This document shows, in pieces, positions 46,684-52,899 of a DNA stretch of 52,899 bases (position 1 is the first letter of the stretch; each line of letters begins with the position of its first letter). The notes beneath the pieces are model-generated. The model made no database searches, was not told the origin of the DNA, and was given only the letters and a program-made list of their open reading frames with translations. The DNA is taken from contig JACPNO010000039.1 of NCBI GenBank assembly GCA_016185465.1, positions 1 through 52,899 on the forward strand, given 5' to 3'. Source of the DNA: Candidatus Solibacter usitatus (lineage in GTDB: Bacteria; Acidobacteriota; Terriglobia; Bryobacterales; Bryobacteraceae). The translations under genes were made by a program, and so were the position numbers.

Positions 46684-47700
46684 CTAAACGCCGGCGTGCC
46701 GGTCGTCATAGTTGCGCGCGTAGTAGGCGCGATAGTCGCCGGATTTGACGCGCTCCACCCAGCCGGAATTTTCGCAGTACCAGGCAATGGTCCGGGCTAA
46801 GCCGTCATCAAACGACACGGTGGGCGCCCAACCGGTTTCGCGCATTACTTTGGCGCTCGATAGCGCGTAACGGCGGTCATGTCCGGGCCGGTCGGCAACG
46901 CTACGGATCAGGCTCTCGGTCTTACCGGTCGCAGCCAGAATCCGGCGCACCACATCGATGTTGGCGAGCGCGGCGCTGCCGCCAATGTTATAGATCTCCC
47001 CGGCCCGGCCCTTGGCGATGAGCGCGTGAATGGCCCGGCAGTGGTCGTCCACGTACAGCCAGTCGCGCACTTGCATGCCATCGCCGTATACGGGCAAGGC
47101 GCGATCCTCGAAGGCATTCGAAATCATCAGCGGGATCAGTTTCTCTGGGAACTGATACGGTCCGTAATTATTGGACGCGCGCGTCACAATCACCGGCGTG
47201 CCGTAGGTCGTGAAATAAGATCGCGCCAGCAGATCCGAGCCTGCCTTCGAAGCTGAATAAGGGCTGGAGGGATTGAGCGGAAAATTTTCATCCGCCTCGC
47301 CGGGGAAGGGAATCGAGCCGTATACTTCATCGGTCGAAACGTGAATGAAGCGCGGCAGGCGGTGCGCGCGCGCGGCTTCCAGCAGCGTAAACGTTCCCCG
47401 CAAATTGGTTTCGAACGCCGGGCTGGGATCGAGAATGCTGCGATCCACGTGCGATTCGGCGGCAAAATGCACCACGGCGTCCGGCTTTTCGGCGGCAACC
47501 AGATCGTTCACCAGCTTGGCATCGCAAATATCGCCATGCACGAATGTGTAAGCCGGGTGCTCCGCCACCGCCGCCAGGTTTTCCAGATTGCCGGCGTAGG
47601 TGAGTTTATCCAGATTGACGACCCGGGCGCCTTCAGCGAGCGCGAGCCGCACGAATGCCGAGCCGATGAACCCCGCGCCGCCGGTGACGATGATTTTCAC
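46684..47700 (-). CDS. rfbB: dTDP-glucose 4,6-dehydratase
   Basis: This 338-residue short-chain-dehydrogenase-fold enzyme converts dTDP-glucose to dTDP-4-keto-6-deoxyglucose with bound NAD. The NAD loop TGGAGFIGS, HFAAESHVDRS, the catalytic STDEVYG (Thr-Asp-Glu) and YSASKAGSD (Tyr-x3-Lys) are intact. It starts 3 bp after the rfbC-like stop and belongs to the rfbA-rfbC-rfbB unit. Confidence 0.97.
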   Translation of the reverse strand: MKIIVTGGAGFIGSAFVRLALAEGARVVNLDKLTYAGNLENLAAVAEHPAYTFVHGDICDAKLVNDLVAAEKPDAVVHFAAESHVDRSILDPSPAFETNLRGTFTLLEAARAHRLPRFIHVSTDEVYGSIPFPGEADENFPLNPSSPYSASKAGSDLLARSYFTTYGTPVIVTRASNNYGPYQFPEKLIPLMISNAFEDRALPVYGDGMQVRDWLYVDDHCRAIHALIAKGRAGEIYNIGGSAALANIDVVRRILAATGKTESLIRSVADRPGHDRRYALSSAKVMRETGWAPTVSFDDGLARTIAWYCENSGWVERVKSGDYRAYYARNYDDRHAGV

Positions 47701-47703
47701 GGG

Positions 47704-48267
47704 CTACTTGTGCTGCGTTTCCCAGTCGTAATGGATGTGGGCGTCATCGTAGGCGATACGGCCTTCGTCGCTCGGGTCGTAGTGACGATCGGTGAGATAG
47801 ACCAGCAGGGCCGGCTCCGCGCCCAAGACTTTGTAGCCGTGTCCAACGCCGGCGGGAATCAGGACCTGCCAGGGGCGCAGCGCGCCGATGTACAGCGTGT
47901 TGCGCGCGCCAAACGTAGCCGAGCCTTCACGCAAATCGACCAGGGCTACTTGCAGCATGCCCGCGACCGGCGTCCAGCAGTCGGTTTGATAGCGGTGGTA
48001 GTGGAACGCTTTGATGGTGCCGGGATAATTCAACGCGGCCGAGACTTGCGTGGACTCTGCCGGAAACGCCGCCGCCAGGCCTTGTCCCAAGCGCTGCACT
48101 TCGAGAAAGTGCCCGCGATCGTCCGGCCACAGCGCCAGAGGCGCGACGCGCACGCCGGCAATCAAATGTTTGGAATCGGGCGATGTGATCACGGCGCCAA
48201 TGCCCTTTTCGCAATGCGGCACGGCGATGCCGCCGGCTCCGGAAGCCGCTGTCGCCTTGGTGGCCAT
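47704..48267 (-). CDS. rfbC: dTDP-4-dehydrorhamnose 3,5-epimerase-like protein (variant)
   Basis: This is a 187-residue RmlC-fold protein. The ATG at 48267 was chosen because it directly follows rfbA (TAGCATG) and the longer ORF lies within rfbA. The cupin core is clear (VALVDLREGSATFGARNTLY, VLIPAGVGHGYKVLG, YDPSDEGRIAYDD). However, the usual RGLHFQ is IKAFHYHRYQTD here: H89 is kept, but the Arg before it is Lys86 and the second Lys of the substrate-phosphate site is not evident. It may act on a different keto-sugar or be a weak epimerase. Confidence 0.75.
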   Translation of the reverse strand: MATKATAASGAGGIAVPHCEKGIGAVITSPDSKHLIAGVRVAPLALWPDDRGHFLEVQRLGQGLAAAFPAESTQVSAALNYPGTIKAFHYHRYQTDCWTPVAGMLQVALVDLREGSATFGARNTLYIGALRPWQVLIPAGVGHGYKVLGAEPALLVYLTDRHYDPSDEGRIAYDDAHIHYDWETQHK

Positions 48268-48268
48268 G

Positions 48269-49021
48269 CTAGGTGCCCGCCTGCTGCAGCGCCTGGGCGG
48301 CGCGCTCGCGCGTTTGCGCCACCAGGTTACCGGCGCGCAGCAGCGAATCGAATGTGCCGGCATCGGTCCACCAGCCATCGAGGTAAGAAAAAGTCATGGA
48401 ACCCTCGCCAATGTAGGCGTTATTGACATCGGTAATTTCGAGCTCCCCGCGCCCGGAAGGCACCAGCGTGCGGATCTTGTCGAAAACCGTCGCGTCGTAG
48501 AGATAAATTCCCGTCACCGCGTAGTTGGATTTCGGATGCCTGGGTTTTTCCTCGATGTTGACGATGCGGTTGCCGCGGATTTCCGCCACGCCGAACCGTC
48601 CGGCGTCGGGCACTTCCTTCAGCAGGATGCGCGCGCCGCTGGGCTGGCGGCAAAATTCATCCACCGCTGCGCGGATGTTGCCCTCGATAATGTTGTCGCC
48701 CAGAATGACGCAGACTTTGTCGCCGTCGGAGAAATGCTCGGCCAGCGCCAACGCATCGGCTATGCCGCCTTCGCCTTCCTGATAGGTGTAGCCAATGTGT
48801 TTCAGGCCGAACTCCTTGCCGTTGGCCAGCAGGCGCAGGAAATCGCCGGAATTCTTGCCGCCGGTTACTACCAGGATGTCGCGAATACCGGCGTCGACCA
48901 AAGTCTGGATCGGGTAATAAATCATGGGCTTATCGTAGATAGGCAGCAAATGTTTGTTGGTGATTTTGGTGAGCGGAAACAGTCTGCTCCCGCTGCCGCC
49001 TGCTAGCACGATACCCTTCAT
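48269..49021 (-). CDS. rfbA: Glucose-1-phosphate thymidylyltransferase
   Basis: This 250-residue nucleotidyltransferase makes dTDP-glucose from dTTP and glucose-1-phosphate. It has the signature GIVLAGGSGSRLFPLTKITN, the PIYDKPMIYYPI segment and the catalytic Asp in CVILGDNIIEG. It is of the short form, lacking the extra C-terminal helices of long RmlA. The ATG at 49021 begins the family motif and has a TATCAT box exactly 7 nt upstream and no usable Shine-Dalgarno, so it may be leaderless. It heads the polysaccharide gene cluster. Confidence 0.93.
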   Translation of the reverse strand: MKGIVLAGGSGSRLFPLTKITNKHLLPIYDKPMIYYPIQTLVDAGIRDILVVTGGKNSGDFLRLLANGKEFGLKHIGYTYQEGEGGIADALALAEHFSDGDKVCVILGDNIIEGNIRAAVDEFCRQPSGARILLKEVPDAGRFGVAEIRGNRIVNIEEKPRHPKSNYAVTGIYLYDATVFDKIRTLVPSGRGELEITDVNNAYIGEGSMTFSYLDGWWTDAGTFDSLLRAGNLVAQTRERAAQALQQAGT

Positions 49022-49028
49022 GATCCTG

Positions 49029-49038
49029 ATGATAGAAT
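49029..49038. promoter_or_regulatory. Overlapping divergent -10 boxes of rfbA and cupin genes
   Basis: On the minus strand TATCAT (49034-49029) is 7 nt before the rfbA ATG. On the plus strand TAGAAT (49033-49038) is 10 nt before the cupin ATG. The two hexamers share two base pairs, so polymerase can occupy only one at a time. The start codons are 27 bp apart. Neither gene shows a good ribosome site. Confidence 0.5.
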
Positions 49039-49048
49039 AGCGTTCGTT

Positions 49049-49402
49049 ATGAAGCACCACAACTGGAACGCTATTCCAGAAGAGCAGATGAACGCCCTGG
49101 TCGGCCGCAAAGTCATTCATGGCGAAAAGATTACCGTGGCCCGCCTGCGCCTCGCCAAGGGCGCGATTGTGCCCCTGCACAGCCATGTGAATGAGCAGAT
49201 CAGCATGCTGGAGAGCGGCCGGATGCGCTTCGTGATCGCCGGGGACGAGAAGATTCTGGGTGCCGGCGAATCGCTGCAAATTCCTCCTCATGCTCCACAC
49301 ATGGTGGAGGCGCTCGAAGACTCGGTGGCCGTCGATCTGTTCAGTCCGATTCGGGAAGATTGGATTCGAGGCGACGATGCCTATTTGCGCGGAGGCAGTT
49401 GA
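49049..49402 (+). CDS. Single-domain cupin protein
   Basis: This is a 117-residue cupin_2 protein. The metal motif 1 LHSHVNEQISMLESGRM and motif 2 IPPHAPHMVEAL are present, with His ligands H44, H46, E50 and a later His. It has no signal peptide. Such proteins bind metal and act as sugar isomerases, dioxygenases or binding proteins. It is divergent from rfbA and may be co-regulated with it. Confidence 0.88.
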   Translation: MKHHNWNAIPEEQMNALVGRKVIHGEKITVARLRLAKGAIVPLHSHVNEQISMLESGRMRFVIAGDEKILGAGESLQIPPHAPHMVEALEDSVAVDLFSPIREDWIRGDDAYLRGGS

Positions 49403-49407
49403 GGAAC

Positions 49408-49680
49408 ATGCGGAGGCCGGCTTGGCTAGCCATGCTCGCAGTGTGCGCCGCGATCGCCGGATAGCGGATGCCGGCAGCGGCAGCCCGTCTTTCAGTTTCC
49501 TTCCAGGACGGGGGAAAAACCGACCGGCACCTATTCTGGCGCGCTGGGCGATGCGATCGAGTTCAGTCTTGAGCCCTCCGGAGCCAATGGCGTCGTACGC
49601 TACAAAGGCATGATTGAGAGCGCCACAAAAATGAAGGGTGAACTGGATGGCGCCATGGGCTCGCTACCTGCTCAACCCCT
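49408..49680 (+). pseudogene. Decayed exported protein gene
   Basis: ATG 49408 with a GAGG site begins a signal peptide MRRPAWLAMLAVCAAIAG that hits a TAG at 49462. Further on, in another frame, VSFQDGGK and then TGTYSGALGDAIEFSLEPSG and VVRYKGMIESATKMKGELDG look like beta-rich exported domain sequence. At least two indels are needed to join the parts. I cannot name the family. The neighbouring metallo-beta-lactamase relic follows at once. Confidence 0.55.
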
Positions 49681-50382
49681 CTGGCATGGCGGTCACAACT
49701 TCGGCAACCAGCCTACGTGGAGCGTCTCCTTCGCCGGCGATCATCGCCCATGCCGAGACCCGCAAGGACATTGGATCTGTTCCTGCCCTTTTTCCTGAGG
49801 GCGAATCGGAAGGACGCCGCCCAGCAGATTGCGGCGCTGACCGCCGGGAAGGGCGAGGACGGCAGACTGGCCCGGCAGCGGCAGAGACAGGAAGAGTTCA
49901 AGGTCCTCGCCTACCATTCGCCCAGTCTCACCTTCGATCATGAGTTGGCTATCGATTCAGGCGGGCGGGACTTGAAGGTGATGTATCTGGGAAAAGGCAA
50001 TACCACCGGGGACGCGGTCGTGTCCTGCCCACGGAGAAACTCGAGATTGCCGGCGATCTCCTGGTCCATCCGATTCCCTACATGTTTGACGGCTACCCGT
50101 CCCAGTGGATTCAGACACTGGGAAAAATGGCGCGTCTGGATGCGGAAATCATCGCCCCCGGACACGGCCCGGTTTTTTCACGATAAACACGCTGGATCAG
50201 ATGAACGCCCGCCTTCGGGAAATTGGGCCGGCCGAGTTTCACACCCTGGACAAAGCGAGCGGGTTCGTCGATTTGACCCCGTTCCGCGCCCGGTTCGCGG
50301 AGACGACAAGGACCCGGAGAGTTTTGATGGCATGGCTAAACACCTGTTGAAGATCGTCGTCAACGAGGCCCTGCTGCGTTAA
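49680..50382 (+). pseudogene. Decayed metallo-beta-lactamase-fold hydrolase gene
   Basis: Recognisable pieces appear in changing frames: HNFGNQ, AYVERLL, IIAHAETRKDI, LTFDHELAIDSGGRDLKVMY, GKGNTTGDAVV, then LPTEKLEIAGDLLVHPIPYM, FDGYPSQWIQTLGKMARLDA, EIIAPGHGPVF, TLDQMNARLREIGPAEFHTL and finally DPESFDGMAKHLLKIVVNEA with a TAA. At least four frameshifts are required. The His-x-His-x-Asp-His site is destroyed and GHT reads GNT. The intact ancestor resembled quinoprotein-relay (SoxH-like) MBL hydrolases. Flanking genes are intact, so local sequencing error is less likely than decay. Confidence 0.75.
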
Positions 50383-50390
50383 ATCGGGGA

Positions 50391-50412
50391 AGGGCGGATT
50401 TGAAACCGCCCT
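50391..50412. repeat. Degenerate REP-like palindrome
   Basis: AGGGCGG-ATTTGAAA-CCGCCCT is a shortened member of the GGGCGGGTTTCAAACCCGCCC family. It begins 9 bp after the MBL relic and abuts the polA stop codon, where it may serve as a 3' hairpin for polA. Confidence 0.75.
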
Positions 50413-52899
50413 TACTTCGCGTCGCGCCAGTTATCGCCAACGCCAATATCGGCGATCAGCGGCACTTCCAGCCGGTAAACCTGTTCCATCTCGCGCTTGA
50501 CTAGTGCTGACAACCGCGCAGTCTCCTCCGGCGGCGCTTCGAACACCAGCTCGTCGTGAACCTGCAGCAGCATCACCGCCCGCAATCCTCCGGCTTGCAG
50601 CTCGCGGTCGATCCGCACCATGGCCAGTTTGATCACGTCGGCCGCCGTTCCCTGCAGTGGCGAATTCACCGCCGTGCGCTCCGCAAATCCGCGCGCGTTC
50701 GGATTGCGGCTATTCATGTCCGGAATAGGCCGCTCGCGGCCCAGCAGCGTGCGCGCCACGCCGGTACGCCGCACCTCGGCGATGGTGGCTTCGATGAATT
50801 TCCTCACCCCGGCGTAGCGCTCGAAGTAGCCTTTGATGTAGAGCTCTGCTTCGCTGCGTGAAATGCCAAGCTGGGCGGCCAGGCCAAAGGCGCTTATGCC
50901 GTACACGATTCCAAAATTCACCGCCTTGGCGCGTGAGCGCGCGTCGGGCGTCACCATCAACGGAGGAATGCCCATCACTTCCGCGGCGGTGCGCGTGTGA
51001 ATATCCTCGCCATTGCGGAACGCCTCCACCAGCAGCGGGTCGTGCGACATATGCGCCAGCAGGCGCAGCTCGATCTGCGAATAGTCCGCCACCACCAGCT
51101 TCCAGCCTTCCCGCGGAATGAACGCCGCGCGAATCTGCCGCCCCAGCTCGGTGCGAATCGGAATATTCTGCAAATTAGGATTCGAAGACGAAAGCCTGCC
51201 GGTGGCCGCGCCCGCCTGGTTGAAGCTGGTATGGATTCGTCCGCTGGCCACGTCGATCAGCATCGGCAGCGCGTCCACGTAAGTGCCCTTGAGCTTGGTG
51301 AGCTGGCGGTATTCCAACGCCTTGCGTGCGATTTCGTGCTCTTCGGCGAGGTCTTCCAAAACGTCCGCCGCAGTGGAAATGGTTTTGCCTTTTCCGTATT
51401 TCACCGGAGCGGGCAGCTTAAGATCCTCGAACAGAATCTTGCCAAGCTGCTGGGGCGAGCTGATGTTGAACGGCTTTCCCGCGAGTGCGTGAATCTCCCC
51501 GGTGAGCCGGGAAATCTCCGTCTCCATCATCTCCGAGAGCCGTCCCAGCTCGGCTTTATCGACGCGAATGCCCTCGCGTTCCATGCGCGCCAGCACGCTC
51601 GCCAGCGGCAGCTCGATATTGGTGTAGAGTTCGGTCAAGCCGCGCGCTTCGATTTCCCCGCGGAGCGCGGCGCAGAGTTCGAGGGCGTAGTCGGCATGCT
51701 GCTCCGGCGATGCGCCCAGCTTCAGGTCCAGCCGGCGCCGCGTCAGTTCGGCCAGTGTGCATCCGCCCGGGTCGGCATCGAGCAGAAACGCGTAAAGCAT
51801 GACGTCGTGCGCGAAACCGGCGGCAGCGATTTCCAGCTTGCTCAACGCCAGCAGAGTGGATTTCACATCGCAGCCGATTTTCGGGCGCGCGGCATCGGCA
51901 ATCAGCGGCCGAACCGCGTCGATGAGCGTCACTGGAATCGCACGGGCTTCGGCTTGCCGCCACGCCAGGCCGATGGTGTCCAGGGGGAATTCGCCTTCTT
52001 CGGTTCGCGACACCGCAACCGACACAGGCGCGCCCGGCGGTATCTCGGCCAGCCACGCCGCAACATCCTCGCGCGTGGACAACGCCTGGTAATCCCGCGC
52101 TCGCGAATCTTCGCCTGGACCCAGCTCGCGCGCCAGGCTATGAAATTCCAGCTCCTTGAAGAGCTCCTTGAGCGCCGCTTGATCTGCTGCCTGTACCTTG
52201 ACCATGTCCAGCGAGAATTCGAGCGGAATCGCCGTCTCCACCGTGGCCAGCCGTTTGCTCATCAGAATGCGCTCGCGATTATTCTGCAAGCTTTCCCGGT
52301 AGGCTTTGCGCTCCACTTCGCCGGCCCGCTCGATCGCCTGCTCGACCGATCCGAACTGGACAATCAAATCACGCGCGCCTTTGTCGCCAATGCCGGGCGC
52401 GCCCGGAATGTTGTCCACCGAGTCGCCTTTAAGCGCCAGCAGATCCGCCACTTGTTCCGGCCGCACTCCCATGAATTCCTCGACCTTTGCCGGGTTGTAC
52501 CAGAGATCGTCCTTGGCCGGATTCAGCATCGAGACCCGCTCCGTTACCAGTTGCAGCAAGTCTTTATCGCTCGATACGATAACCACTTCGTACCCTGCCG
52601 ACTCGGCCCGGCGGGCGAGAGTCGCGATCACGTCATCCGCCTCATATCCTGCAAATTGCAGAATCGGGACGCGCATGCCGTCCAGCACCTTACGAACATA
52701 GGGGATTTGCTCCGCCAGATCGTCCGGCATGGCGGTGCGATTGGCTTTGTATTCAGCAAATTCCTGCTCGCGCAGCGTGGGCCCGATGCTCTCGAAAACC
52801 GCCGCCATGTATTCGGGCTTGTACGTTTTCGCCAGCTTCCGAAGCATGTTGGTGAAGATGTAGACCGCCTCGGTCGAAAGCCCGGTTGCCGTGCGCATG
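50412..52899 (-). CDS. polA: DNA polymerase I, 5' end cut by the window edge
   Basis: 828 residues are visible; about 30 N-terminal residues lie outside, since the first one here (MRTATGLSTEAVY) aligns with the region after the initial Asp of the 5' nuclease. The flap-nuclease domain (to about 270) keeps GYEADDVIATLA and SSDKDLLQLV. The central domain (about 275-420) replaces the proofreading Asp-x-Glu by SRTEEGE, so 3'-5' exonuclease activity is probably lost. The polymerase domain has motif A VVADYSQIELR, motif B RSRAKAVNFGIVYGIS and motif C LQVHDELVFE. It does Okazaki-fragment and repair synthesis. Confidence 0.96.
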   Translation of the reverse strand, partial: MRTATGLSTEAVYIFTNMLRKLAKTYKPEYMAAVFESIGPTLREQEFAEYKANRTAMPDDLAEQIPYVRKVLDGMRVPILQFAGYEADDVIATLARRAESAGYEVVIVSSDKDLLQLVTERVSMLNPAKDDLWYNPAKVEEFMGVRPEQVADLLALKGDSVDNIPGAPGIGDKGARDLIVQFGSVEQAIERAGEVERKAYRESLQNNRERILMSKRLATVETAIPLEFSLDMVKVQAADQAALKELFKELEFHSLARELGPGEDSRARDYQALSTREDVAAWLAEIPPGAPVSVAVSRTEEGEFPLDTIGLAWRQAEARAIPVTLIDAVRPLIADAARPKIGCDVKSTLLALSKLEIAAAGFAHDVMLYAFLLDADPGGCTLAELTRRRLDLKLGASPEQHADYALELCAALRGEIEARGLTELYTNIELPLASVLARMEREGIRVDKAELGRLSEMMETEISRLTGEIHALAGKPFNISSPQQLGKILFEDLKLPAPVKYGKGKTISTAADVLEDLAEEHEIARKALEYRQLTKLKGTYVDALPMLIDVASGRIHTSFNQAGAATGRLSSSNPNLQNIPIRTELGRQIRAAFIPREGWKLVVADYSQIELRLLAHMSHDPLLVEAFRNGEDIHTRTAAEVMGIPPLMVTPDARSRAKAVNFGIVYGISAFGLAAQLGISRSEAELYIKGYFERYAGVRKFIEATIAEVRRTGVARTLLGRERPIPDMNSRNPNARGFAERTAVNSPLQGTAADVIKLAMVRIDRELQAGGLRAVMLLQVHDELVFEAPPEETARLSALVKREMEQVYRLEVPLIADIGVGDNWRDAK

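Noticed and set aside
49022-49300. 93-residue extension of RfbA.
   Set aside because: It runs through the divergent cupin gene; the nucleotidyltransferase signature begins at 49021.

Overview
The window is a GC-rich bacterial chromosome segment, gene-dense on both strands. It most resembles an Acidobacteriota genome of the Bryobacterales/Solibacter type. That placement is inferred from the mix of genes: a two-subunit 2-oxoacid:ferredoxin oxidoreductase, a multi-spanning Ser/Thr kinase with an N-terminal zinc ribbon, a complete type II secretion operon, DUF4097 and kinesin-light-chain-like TPR proteins, and a PEP-CTERM protein. No marker gene here proves it. I saw no tRNA, rRNA, CRISPR array, intact insertion sequence or prophage.

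Layout. 1-2.7 kb: RNase P RNA, a small Cys/His protein, a secreted BON-domain protein, a 19-residue lysine-rich microprotein and a membrane glycosyltransferase. 2.7-5.9 kb: CHASE2 histidine kinase plus NtrC-type sigma-54 response regulator. 6.3-9.2 kb: korA-korB. 9.3-11.8 kb: a GT39-like glycosyltransferase, a sterol-desaturase-family enzyme and a 54-residue PEP-CTERM protein behind a good sigma-54 promoter. 12-15 kb: a Ser/Thr kinase gene lying between a duplicated tail of gspD and gspD itself. 15.2-27.7 kb: one minus-strand operon reading ECF sigma factor, anti-sigma factor, secreted unknown protein, gspE-F-G-H-I-J-K-L-M-C-D. 27.8-33 kb: TPR protein, conserved hypothetical, small exported protein, amidohydrolase lipoprotein, DUF4097 lipoprotein and a VOC protein. 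33-37.5 kb: a broken coiled-coil gene, then (minus strand) yebC, ruvC, an exported unknown protein, a TPR/TlpA thioredoxin and a PAP2 phosphatase. 37.6-49 kb: an envelope-polysaccharide cluster on the minus strand (rfbA, an rfbC-like gene, rfbB, three GT4 glycosyltransferases, a DUF3108 protein, a GT4-methyltransferase fusion, an ABC-2 permease with an extra N-terminal domain, and an M28 peptidase). 49-52.9 kb: cupin gene, two decayed genes, and polA running off the right edge.

How the genes may work together. The sigma/anti-sigma pair heads the secretion operon with overlapping or abutting genes, so secretin and pseudopilin supply is probably under stress-type control. The polysaccharide cluster makes dTDP-4-keto-6-deoxyglucose and assembles and exports a glycan, but the window lacks both rfbD and the ABC ATPase. 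Several transcription units (both genes of the 2661/2719 divergent pair, rfbA, and the VOC gene) have a TANNNT box exactly 7 nt before the start codon and no Shine-Dalgarno sequence, suggesting leaderless mRNAs. Palindromic REP-like repeats of at least two families mark intergenic spaces.

Most striking observations: the 54-residue PEP-CTERM protein with its own sigma-54 promoter, the recent gspD-tail duplication around the kinase, the leaderless-promoter signature, and the sigma-factor-led secretion operon.
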